Positions 1 to 5,523 of a stretch of 6,723 nt of DNA are shown in pieces. Position numbers and translations under genes: made by a program. Every line of letters starts with the position of its first letter. Within the stretch, counting starts at the first letter, position 1. The stretch comes from Candidatus Omnitrophota bacterium (GTDB taxonomy: Bacteria > Omnitrophota > Omnitrophia > Omnitrophales > Danuiimicrobiaceae): the NCBI GenBank assembly GCA_016206815.1, contig JACQQT010000092.1, positions 1-6,723 on the forward strand, written 5' to 3'. The notes beneath the pieces are model-generated. The model did no database searches and was not told the origin of the DNA. It worked only from the letters and a program-made list of their open reading frames with translations.

Positions 1-167
1 AACTGGATCATGGCAACGCGCAAACCATGGCCGGCAGCACGAAAAGCAATCCCCAGCGCAGCCGAAGTTTTCCCTTTTCCATCGCCGGTATGAACGATGA
101 TTAAACCCTTCTTCTTGGATTTTTGCTCAGGCGTGTACTTGGGCTTCTTTTGAGGAGATCGAGGCAT
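1..167 (-). CDS. cobO: Cob(I)alamin adenosyltransferase, CobO/BtuR type (N-terminal part, cut by window edge)
   Basis: This enzyme would transfer the adenosyl group of ATP to the cobalt of a corrinoid, giving the adenosylcobalamin form; it is cytosolic. Only the first 55 codons are visible; the rest lies beyond base 1. After a lysine-rich lead (residues 7-20) the protein reads GLIIVHTGDGKGKTSAALG (21-39). This is the characteristic CobO/BtuR P-loop (GDGKGKTS) preceded by a hydrophobic beta strand, followed by RAAGHGLRVAMIQ as in the family. The ATG at 167 is the only ATG in this frame before an upstream in-frame TAG (182-180). No strong Shine-Dalgarno is seen. It is the last visible gene of the minus-strand train, 40 bases behind the TIGR04073-like gene. 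The CobO/BtuR family is clear from the motif, but the C-terminal part cannot be checked here. Confidence 0.85.
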   Translation of the reverse strand, partial: MPRSPQKKPKYTPEQKSKKKGLIIVHTGDGKGKTSAALGIAFRAAGHGLRVAMIQ

Positions 168-207
168 GGTCAGCTTGTTCTAAACGAATAAGCGGTACTC
201 GCCGAAA

Positions 208-609
208 TTATGCGTGAAGCCAATCCGTATCAAAAGGCTCTAAATGCGGTTTCCAGGGAATGAAAAAGGTCCCTACCTCGAAAACACCGACCACTTCCCG
301 CACGGCAAACCACGTGACACCGCGGAACAATCCAGGAATGAAACCACGAATTAGATTCGTCCGTTTTATTTCTTCTTTGAGCTGATAAACCAACTCAAAG
401 GGCCCTGTCACGATATTCACAAAACCGCTGTTGAAACGTTCCAGAGGCGCTGAATAAAAGCTTTGTCTCGGCTGAGACAGGTCCGGTGACTCGCCCGGTT
501 TTTGCTTGGAAAAACGCGTGCATCCGAGGGTAAAAGACAAGCACAACAAAATGACGACGGAAAAATAAAAACGCCTGGCTTGCTCATGATACGTCGTGGC
601 TGACTTCAT
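208..609 (-). CDS. Small probable lipoprotein or exported protein, TIGR04073-like (exosortase system-associated)
   Basis: This 133-residue protein of unknown biochemical function resembles the TIGR04073 family, which is named from co-occurrence with exosortase/PEP-CTERM systems. Residues 14-29 form a hydrophobic export signal ending in TLGC, with Cys30 a possible lipidation site. The -3 residue is Thr rather than Leu, so the lipobox is imperfect and plain export is possible. The family-like core follows: a FNSGFVNIVTGPFEL segment (about 59-73), then IRGFIPGLFRGVTWFAVREVVGVFEV (about 87-112), and a Pro/Glu-rich end (WKPHLEPFDTDW). The start is well supported: AAGGAGGA (bases 617-624 on the minus strand) lies 7 bases before the ATG. 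It follows the histidine phosphatase by 28 bases and precedes the cobO-like gene by 40. The family assignment is from motif memory and is moderately sure; no catalytic motif is visible. Confidence 0.7.
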   Translation of the reverse strand: MKSATTYHEQARRFYFSVVILLCLSFTLGCTRFSKQKPGESPDLSQPRQSFYSAPLERFNSGFVNIVTGPFELVYQLKEEIKRTNLIRGFIPGLFRGVTWFAVREVVGVFEVGTFFIPWKPHLEPFDTDWLHA

Positions 610-637
610 GGATCCATCCTCCTTGTTTCAATCAGTT

Positions 638-1273
638 TCATTTTTCCGACTGGCGATGATGGAGACCATTCAAATGGGCTTGCCCATTTAAAAGCGATAT
701 CTCCCGGTTTCCCTTCCCAAAGTGAATGACGCTGATCGATGCCGGATCGATCCGAAACGTCCAAAAAACCTCGGGCATCACTTTTAAAATATGAATGAGA
801 AACATCCGAATCGGACCGCCATGCGTGACGATCACGCAGGTTTTGTCTTCGTCTCGATATTTCTCTAACAGCTCTTTCAAAAAACGGGAAATGCGGAGGT
901 CCAGCGACTGAAGCGACTCGCCCTTCGGCGGACGGCTCGACCACTTGGCTTGATACCAACGGCGGGCCAATTCAGGAAATCGGAGACCGACGTCCCGGTG
1001 CGACTTCCCTTCCCAGCTTCCGAACGAAACTTCATTTAAGCGCTTGTCAACGAAGACCGATTTCCGGCAAGCCGACGCAATGAGCTTAGCGGTTTCCCGC
1101 GCTCGCGTCAACTCAGATGAATAAACGGCTATCGGTTTCTCTTTCTGAAGCCTTCGTGCCACCGCCCGTGCCTGACGAAGCCCGCGGCGATTCAAAGGAA
1201 CGTCCGTCGATCCTTGATAGCGCCCTTCTCTCACCCACTCTGTTTCACCATGCCTAACCAAAATCAACTTCAT
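638..1273 (-). CDS. Histidine phosphatase family protein (CobC / phosphoglycerate mutase-like)
   Basis: This 211-residue cytosolic phosphatase of the histidine phosphatase superfamily uses a phospho-histidine intermediate. It begins MKLILVRHGETEW, with the RHG signature (R7, H8, G9). SELTRARETA follows (R57), then NEVSFGSWEG (E81, the acid/base position) and VTHGG (H151). All expected catalytic residues are present, and the LNRRGLRQA segment (28-36) is also typical. The start is the ATG at 1273, one base after the ribE stop (TAAGATG). An in-frame start further upstream at 1336 would add 21 non-family residues and overlap ribE, so it was not used. No good Shine-Dalgarno is seen, so translational coupling to ribE is likely. 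The substrate cannot be read from sequence. Alpha-ribazole phosphatase (CobC) fits the nearby cobO-like gene, while the pyrimidine phosphatase missing from the riboflavin pathway fits its position behind ribE. Confidence 0.88.
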   Translation of the reverse strand: MKLILVRHGETEWVREGRYQGSTDVPLNRRGLRQARAVARRLQKEKPIAVYSSELTRARETAKLIASACRKSVFVDKRLNEVSFGSWEGKSHRDVGLRFPELARRWYQAKWSSRPPKGESLQSLDLRISRFLKELLEKYRDEDKTCVIVTHGGPIRMFLIHILKVMPEVFWTFRIDPASISVIHFGKGNREISLLNGQAHLNGLHHRQSEK

Positions 1274-1274
1274 C

Positions 1275-1886
1275 TTAAAGTGCCAAACGCATCTCGCGCG
1301 ATTGAACCATTTGCGCCAGATGCTTTGCAATGACATCGGCTTCCAGATTCACGCGGTCCCCGCGCTTTCTCCGGCCGATCGTAGTCGTTTTTGCCGTATG
1401 AGAAATCACGGCCACGGTAAAAGAATGACCCGCCATTTTCTGAACCGTGAAACTAACGCCGTCAATTGCCACGGAGCCTTTCTCCACCAAATGCGGCAAG
1501 ACATTCGGGGAGGCTTCAATCTCGAGCGCATAACTTTTCCCATGACTTTTACGACTCAAGATGCGTCCTGTGCCGTCCACATGCCCCAACACAAAATGCC
1601 CGCCCATCCGGTCGCCCCACTTCAGAGAACGCTCTAAATTGACGGCCTCTCTTAATCGCAAACTTCCAAGTGTTGTCTGCGCCAGAGTTTCGGGAACCGC
1701 CTGAACCGTAAAGTGCTTGGGATTTTGAATTTTGGTCACCGTCAAACAGACGCCATTCACTGAAACGCTTTCTCCCCGCTTCAAAGGTTTTTCCCACGGC
1801 CGAATTTCAAACGTCAGTTGGAATTGTTTCTTTTGACGTTCTTTTCGAACCAATTTTCCCTGTTTTTCCACAATGCCCGTAAACAT
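1275..1886 (-). CDS. ribE: Riboflavin synthase, alpha subunit
   Basis: Riboflavin synthase catalyses the last step of the pathway, the dismutation of two 6,7-dimethyl-8-ribityllumazine molecules to riboflavin and the pyrimidine that RibH reuses. The protein has 203 residues, the normal length, and shows the internal duplication of two lumazine-binding domains (about 1-97 and 98-200). Domain 1 has MFTGIVE (1-7), SVNGVCLTV (42-50) and VNLERSL (82-88). Domain 2 has MGGHFVLGHVDG (94-105), IDGVSFTV (141-148) and VNLEADVIAKH (179-189). The ATG overlaps the ribD stop codon by one base (TAATG), which is typical of translational coupling. A GGAAGGA stretch lies about 13 bases before the start, inside ribD. 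The phosphatase gene starts one base after its stop. The identity is secure; ribC is an alternative symbol for the same enzyme in some species. Confidence 0.97.
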   Translation of the reverse strand: MFTGIVEKQGKLVRKERQKKQFQLTFEIRPWEKPLKRGESVSVNGVCLTVTKIQNPKHFTVQAVPETLAQTTLGSLRLREAVNLERSLKWGDRMGGHFVLGHVDGTGRILSRKSHGKSYALEIEASPNVLPHLVEKGSVAIDGVSFTVQKMAGHSFTVAVISHTAKTTTIGRRKRGDRVNLEADVIAKHLAQMVQSREMRLAL

Positions 1887-3115
1887 TAGGAACGAACGTA
1901 TCCTTCCAGTAATAAATGATCACCCAGCAATGTCAGCCGGGTAGGGCGAATTTTGGATGCTTCGTCCAATGCATTAATTCCGACGCCTTCCACAGAGGTT
2001 TTTGCCGTCCGCCCGCCGATGATTTTCGGAGCGAGAATCCATTCAATTTTATCGACCAGGCCGGCGTTAAAAAAACTCCAAGCGACTTCTCCGCCCCCCT
2101 CCACCAAAAGCGAAACAATGCCGAGAGCGCCCAAGGCGCGGAGCAGTTGGTTTAAATCCACCTCTCCCTTGCTTGAATCCAAGGCCATGAGAGTTACTTT
2201 GGAACGGCTGAATTTTTTTGAGACGCGGGAAAGAAATTTTCGCGAACAAGCCAAAACGGAAACTCCGGAAGCGTGAAAGATGTGGGCGCTTGGAGAGCTT
2301 TCACCTCTTTCATCCAACACAATCCGCCACGGTGTTTTTGTAAGCTTTCCGTTCCGGACGGTTAAGCGGGGATTGTCCTTCAGTAACGTGTTCTTGCCGA
2401 CCAAAATAGCATCTTGTTGTGCCCGCAAGCGGTGGACCCAATTGCGCGATTGAACGTTTGAAACCCACCTGCTTTTTCCGGTCCGGGACGCGATTTTTCC
2501 GTCCAAACTTTGCGCCATCTTCAGCGTCACAAAAGGCAGCTTTGTTTTGACCCATTTCAAAAAAGCTTCGTTTTGAAGCTCGGCTTCCCGTCTCAAGATT
2601 CCGGTTTCTACTCGAATCCCGCAGCGCTTGAGGATCCCTAGACCCCGGCCCTGATGTTTGGGATTGGGGTCAACCGCAGCAACCACCACCCGTTTGATGC
2701 CGGCTGTTTTGATCGCTTCCGTGCAAGGAGGTGTTTTTCCGTAGGTGGAACACGGTTCAAGCGTTACATAGAGGGTGGCGCCCCGTGCGCGTTTTCCTGC
2801 TTTTCGAATGGCTTCCACTTCCGCATGAGGCCCGCCGAAAAATCGGTGAAAACCTTCCGCAATGAGTTTTCCATTTTTGACTAAGCAGGCGCCCACCATC
2901 GGGTTGGGATGGGTGAGGCCGCGGCCCTGCTCCGCACAGGCAAGTGAGCAACGCATCCACACTTGATGAGTAACTGTCATCCCCGAACGCTGAGCTTTGA
3001 CGTCATTGCGAGCGAACTTGCCCGCCAAGAATTGTGGCGGGCGAGTGAGCGAAGCAATCTCAGAGATTGCTTCGGCCTTGCTTGGGATGCTGCCTCGCAA
3101 TGACGGCTTAATCAT
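1886..3115 (-). CDS. ribD: Bifunctional pyrimidine deaminase / reductase RibD with repeat-encoded N-terminal extension
   Basis: RibD deaminates and then reduces the pyrimidine made by GTP cyclohydrolase II, the second and third steps of the riboflavin branch. In the 409-residue reading, the zinc deaminase domain carries HAE (H97, E99) and PCSTYGKTPPC (C122, C131). The reductase domain begins near FVTLKMAQSLDGKIA (195-209), continues with DAILVGKNTLLKDNPRLTVR, and has a LVEGGGEVAWSFF motif. Domain order and catalytic residues are complete. Known RibDs have about 360-370 residues and place the HAE histidine near residue 50, so about 45 N-terminal residues are extra. About 35 of these are encoded by a palindromic repeat (3001-3105). 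The ATG at 3115 overlaps the nusB stop (ATGA) and has GGAGG 7 bases upstream, so it was chosen. The alternative ATG at 2980 (MTVTHQ, 364 residues) matches family length but has only a GGGG abutting it. The gene identity is secure; the start is not. Confidence 0.95.
   Translation of the reverse strand: MIKPSLRGSIPSKAEAISEIASLTRPPQFLAGKFARNDVKAQRSGMTVTHQVWMRCSLACAEQGRGLTHPNPMVGACLVKNGKLIAEGFHRFFGGPHAEVEAIRKAGKRARGATLYVTLEPCSTYGKTPPCTEAIKTAGIKRVVVAAVDPNPKHQGRGLGILKRCGIRVETGILRREAELQNEAFLKWVKTKLPFVTLKMAQSLDGKIASRTGKSRWVSNVQSRNWVHRLRAQQDAILVGKNTLLKDNPRLTVRNGKLTKTPWRIVLDERGESSPSAHIFHASGVSVLACSRKFLSRVSKKFSRSKVTLMALDSSKGEVDLNQLLRALGALGIVSLLVEGGGEVAWSFFNAGLVDKIEWILAPKIIGGRTAKTSVEGVGINALDEASKIRPTRLTLLGDHLLLEGYVRS
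3001..3105. repeat. 105-bp palindromic repeat element inside the 5' end of ribD
   Basis: The ends are perfect 12-bp inverted repeats: CGTCATTGCGAG at 3001-3012 and CTCGCAATGACG at 3094-3105. Within it lie two further hairpins. GCCCGCCA (3020-3027) pairs with TGGCGGGC (3035-3042) around a 7-base loop. CGAAGCAATCTC (3050-3061) pairs with GAGATTGCTTCG (3063-3074) around a single base. The terminal sequence and the inner GAAGCAATCTC motif match a type of dispersed palindromic repeat I know from many environmental bacterial genomes (non-autonomous, REP/MITE-like). Only one copy is in the window. It is 35 codons long and open in the ribD frame. Neither inner hairpin is followed by a U tract on the minus strand, so a terminator role is unlikely. 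Confidence 0.85.
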
Positions 3116-3555
3116 TCCTTTTCCTCCGGTGTGATGGGCGTATCGGATTTATGAACTTCGGTATGATTGATTTTGTCCAGGATGCCGTTGACGAACTTGC
3201 CGGCTTCATCCTGAGAATATTTTTTCGCGACGTTGACGGCTTCGTTAATGGTCACTTTGGGCGGAATTTCATCCATAAATAAGAGTTCAAAAACAGAAAA
3301 TCGAAGAATATTGCGGTCAACAGCTGCCATTCGATTGAGCTGCCAATTCTCGGTATACTGGCTAATCTTCTGATCAATTTCAGCAAGATGTTCGCGGGTT
3401 CCCCGCACAATTCGTTCTGCAAATTCACGGACATCATCGGGTGCCGGATGGAATTCCCAAAAGGAAGGAAGAATTTGGTCGAGCGGATAGTCCACCAAGT
3501 CAGCTTGATAAAGAATCTGTAACGCACATTCACGTGCTTGTGTTCGCTTTCGCAT
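3112..3555 (-). CDS. nusB: Transcription antitermination protein NusB
   Basis: NusB is a small cytosolic all-helical protein that binds boxA RNA with NusE (ribosomal protein S10) and supports rRNA transcription antitermination. The product has 147 residues, a normal length. The N-terminus RKRTQARECALQILYQADL is the arginine-rich, RNA-contacting helix typical of the family. The C-terminal half has the conserved AAVDRNILRFSVFELLF (77-93), PPKVTINEAVNVAKKYS and AGKFVNGILDKI blocks. The last ~15 residues form a charged tail. The ATG at 3555 gives the standard N-terminus. It lies 47 bases behind ribH with no clear Shine-Dalgarno (the preceding bases are pyrimidine-rich). ribH-nusB adjacency is common in bacteria, but sitting between ribH and ribD places NusB inside the riboflavin operon. 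The upstream ribD ATG overlaps its stop. Confidence 0.96.
   Translation of the reverse strand: MRKRTQARECALQILYQADLVDYPLDQILPSFWEFHPAPDDVREFAERIVRGTREHLAEIDQKISQYTENWQLNRMAAVDRNILRFSVFELLFMDEIPPKVTINEAVNVAKKYSQDEAGKFVNGILDKINHTEVHKSDTPITPEEKE
3123..3127 (-). promoter_or_regulatory. Shine-Dalgarno deciding the upstream ribD start
   Basis: The minus strand reads GGAGG followed by 7 bases and then ATGA, where the ATG (3115-3113) overlaps the nusB TGA stop (3114-3112). This geometry is ideal for a coupled start and is the main argument that ribD translation begins before the palindromic element. A caveat is that these bases also encode the Glu/Lys-rich nusB C-terminus (PEEKE), whose codons resemble a ribosome binding site by chance. 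Confidence 0.65.
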
Positions 3556-3602
3556 AAGGAGATGAAAAAGAGCGGTAAAGCATGGGAAAAATAAAAGAAC
3601 GG

Positions 3603-4130
3603 TTATGTTTTAAATTCTCGCTCGAGAAATTCTTTAAGCTTCTCCTCCTTTTCTTTCCCTTCATGAAGTTCTGCCGCAAGTGCAGCCATCTCAAACGCGG
3701 ACCGTGCCGCATCACGGCCTTTGTTGCCTTGCTTACCCCCGGCTCGATCCAATGCCTGCGCCATATTCTCAACCGTCAGCACGCCGTAACCCACCGGAAT
3801 CAAGCGTTCCAAAGCCACTTTTTGGAGGCCGTCGCAAACACTTTGAGCAACGTGTTCATAATGGCTGGTTTCGCCGCGAATCACACACCCCAGGGCAATC
3901 AAACCATCCAGCGTTTGAGATTGGCTCAAGGTTTTACAAGCAAGCGGAATTTCATAAGCGCCCGGCACCCACACGACGTGGATGGCGGCCTCGGAAACCC
4001 CCAAGCGTCTGAGTTCATTCAAAGCTCCCTCCAACATCGTTTTGGTCACAAGCTCGTTGAAACGGGAAACCACAACGCCAAAACTGAAAGGACTGCCGCC
4101 TGCGTATTTTCCTTCCATCACATGCGCCAT
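3603..4130 (-). CDS. ribH: 6,7-dimethyl-8-ribityllumazine synthase
   Basis: Lumazine synthase condenses 5-amino-6-ribitylaminouracil with the 3,4-dihydroxy-2-butanone 4-phosphate made by RibBA. In most bacteria it assembles as pentamers or 60-mer capsids. From the ATG at 4130 the protein has 175 residues. Visible signatures are SRFNE (22-26, substrate binding), VPGAYEIPLACK (55-66), GCVIRGETSHYEHV (81-94, with H90 at the catalytic His position), GVLTVENMAQA and GGKQGNKGRDAA (phosphate-binding region). About 15 charged residues at the C-terminus (KEKEEKLKEFLEREF) extend beyond the usual core. The ATG follows the ribBA stop by one base (TAAAATG) and has GGAG 9 bases upstream. A TTG at 4145 would add five residues and overlap ribBA, and is less likely. 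ATG at 4118 is a second, weaker alternative. Confidence 0.96.
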   Translation of the reverse strand: MAHVMEGKYAGGSPFSFGVVVSRFNELVTKTMLEGALNELRRLGVSEAAIHVVWVPGAYEIPLACKTLSQSQTLDGLIALGCVIRGETSHYEHVAQSVCDGLQKVALERLIPVGYGVLTVENMAQALDRAGGKQGNKGRDAARSAFEMAALAAELHEGKEKEEKLKEFLEREFKT

Positions 4131-4131
4131 T

Positions 4132-5352
4132 TTAATGCACTCCAAACTGGCCGAACAGATGTCCCATTTTTTCCCGCTTCGCTTTCAAATATTTTTCATT
4201 GTGAATGTGAGGAGGCATCTCAAGCTGAATCCGTTCCACCACTTTCAAACCGTGACCCTCCAAGCCGACAATCTTTCGGGGATTGTTTGTGAGAAGCCGG
4301 ATTTCGTAAAGGCCGAGATCCTTCAAAATCTGGGCGCCGGTTCCGTACTCTCTTAAATCCGGTTTGAATCCCAATTCCTCGTTCGCTTCCACCGTATCCA
4401 ATCCCTGATCCTGCAACTGATACGCTTTCAATTTATTGGCCAGACCGATGCCGCGCCCTTCCTGACGAATATAGAGAAGAACGCCTCTTTTTTCCTTCTC
4501 GATCATTTCCATAGCGGCCGTCAATTGTTCCCTGCAATCACAGCGAAGGGATCCGAATACTTCGCTCGTAAAACATTCCGAATGAACGCGAACCATCGTC
4601 GGCGCCTCAGAAATCTCGCCCTTGACAAGCGCAATATGCTCCAAACCGTCCACCAAAGACCGGTAAAGTTTCATCTTCCAAATGCCGGTTTCGGTGGGAA
4701 TGTCCGCTTCCGTGATTCGCTCAATCAGCTTGTCAAACTGCCTTCGGTAGGCAATCAGTCCTTTAATCGTCCCGATTTTAAGACCGTGACGTTTGGCAAA
4801 CGCCAAGAGTTCCGGCGTCCTTGCCATCGTTCCGTCGTCATTAATAATTTCGCAAATGACGCCTGCCGGCGTTAATCCCGCAAGGCGGGCCAAGTCGACG
4901 GCGGCTTCGGTGTGTCCTGCCCGAATGAGAACGCCTCCGTATTTTGCGCGAAGCGGAAAAATATGGCCGGGGGTGACGAGGTCGTTCGGTTTCGTTTTCG
5001 GATCCGCTAAAATTTCAATGGTTCTGGCCCGGTCGTGAGCCGAAATACCGGTCGTAACACCTAGGCGTGCATCCACTGAAATGGTAAATGCGGTCGCCAT
5101 GGGGTCTTCCGAGCGCGTCACCATGTCCTTCAACCCCAAACGAAAAAGACGGTCGTCGGGAAGCGGCGCACAAATCAAGCCGCGCGCTTCCTTCATCATA
5201 AAATTTACCTTCTCGGAGGTTACAAACTGGGCAGCCAGAATGAGATCGCCTTCGTTTTCACGGGATTCATCATCCACCATGATGACGAAGTTTCCCTTCG
5301 CAATCTCTGCGATCACTTCCTCGATAGGATCAAATTGGATGGTTTCGGACAT
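4132..5352 (-). CDS. ribBA: Bifunctional 3,4-dihydroxy-2-butanone 4-phosphate synthase / GTP cyclohydrolase II
   Basis: This fused enzyme (406 residues) feeds both arms of riboflavin synthesis. The N-terminal RibB domain (about 1-205) converts ribulose 5-phosphate to the four-carbon unit and formate. The C-terminal RibA domain (about 206-406) opens GTP. RibB shows VDDESRENEGDLILAAQ (26-42, metal-binding acidic loop) and RAGHTEAAVDLARLAG (144-159). RibA shows zinc ligands C260, C271 and C273 in HSECFTSEVFGSLRCDC, then RQEGRGIGLANK (296-307), Tyr311, and DLREYGTGAQIL with D332 and R334 (catalytic positions), ending with NNPRK. Both domains look intact. The ATG at 5352 has GAGGAG 9 bases upstream and gives the family N-terminus. 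A TTG at 5409 would start inside the -35 box and was rejected. It is the first gene of the operon, expressed from the promoter at 5381-5409. Confidence 0.97.
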   Translation of the reverse strand: MSETIQFDPIEEVIAEIAKGNFVIMVDDESRENEGDLILAAQFVTSEKVNFMMKEARGLICAPLPDDRLFRLGLKDMVTRSEDPMATAFTISVDARLGVTTGISAHDRARTIEILADPKTKPNDLVTPGHIFPLRAKYGGVLIRAGHTEAAVDLARLAGLTPAGVICEIINDDGTMARTPELLAFAKRHGLKIGTIKGLIAYRRQFDKLIERITEADIPTETGIWKMKLYRSLVDGLEHIALVKGEISEAPTMVRVHSECFTSEVFGSLRCDCREQLTAAMEMIEKEKRGVLLYIRQEGRGIGLANKLKAYQLQDQGLDTVEANEELGFKPDLREYGTGAQILKDLGLYEIRLLTNNPRKIVGLEGHGLKVVERIQLEMPPHIHNEKYLKAKREKMGHLFGQFGVH

Positions 5353-5380
5353 TTGGAATCGCTCCTCACAAAAGTAACGG

Positions 5381-5409
5381 ATTATAGCAGTAAGGCATTG
5401 ATTTGTCAA
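5381..5409 (-). promoter_or_regulatory. Perfect sigma-70-type promoter of the rib operon
   Basis: On the minus strand the -35 box TTGACA (5409-5404) and the -10 box TATAAT (5386-5381) both match the consensus exactly and are 17 bases apart. A TGC directly before the -10 adds an extended -10. Transcription would start near 5374-5375, leaving a leader of about 22 nt that contains the GAGGAG ribosome binding site (5367-5362). No FMN riboswitch fold or conserved RFN sequence is visible in the leader or further upstream. The site looks like a strong promoter of the housekeeping sigma factor, without visible operator sequences. Confidence 0.88.
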
Positions 5410-5507
5410 AACTTAGGGAAAAGCACAGGCTGTCGAAATCCGAAATCTCAGCTTATCGTGTCACCTTTTAGACGGAATCGGGTTAAGCCCTAGAAAAGCT
5501 GATACGA

Positions 5508-5516
5508 TGATATAAT
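5508..5516 (+). promoter_or_regulatory. Extended -10 promoter element for the divergent lnt-like gene
   Basis: TGATATAAT gives a consensus -10 (5511-5516) with the TG of an extended -10. No good -35 box lies at the expected distance (around 5488-5493), which extended -10 promoters can tolerate. Initiation about 7 bases downstream would fall at or next to the ATG at 5524, so the transcript could be leaderless. Confidence 0.55.
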
Positions 5517-5523
5517 ACGGCTT

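Noticed and set aside
1274..1336. Upstream start for the histidine phosphatase at 1336
   Set aside because: It would overlap ribE by about 60 bases and place 21 unrelated residues before the conserved MKLILVRHGE terminus.
2974..2990. CTGTCATCCCCGAACG-like stretch that could be a remnant of another palindromic repeat next to the ribD element
   Set aside because: It resembles one arm of known dispersed repeats, but no matching second arm is seen nearby, so it cannot be supported as a separate element.
3556..3590. AAGGAG followed by ATG on the plus strand, suggesting a small gene
   Set aside because: The frame stops after nine codons and lies in the ribH-nusB gap; there is no sign of a real product.
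4131..4145. TTG start for ribH at 4145
   Set aside because: It adds five residues not typical of the family; the ATG at 4130, one base after the ribBA stop with GGAG upstream, is the better start.
3582..4292. Long plus-strand open frame (236 codons) opposite ribH and the end of ribBA
   Set aside because: It is antisense to two securely identified enzymes, has no recognisable motif, and its sequence is explained by the codon pattern of the genes on the minus strand.
5350..5409. Upstream TTG start for ribBA adding 19 residues
   Set aside because: The TTG lies in the -35 box of the promoter, so it would not be transcribed from that promoter, and the ATG at 5352 has a good ribosome binding site and the family N-terminus.
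5453..5510. Imperfect inverted repeat TTATCGTGTC / GATACGATGA in the divergent promoter region
   Set aside because: Only 8 of 10 positions match and the arms are 38 bases apart; it could be an operator, but chance is just as likely and no known regulator site is recognised.
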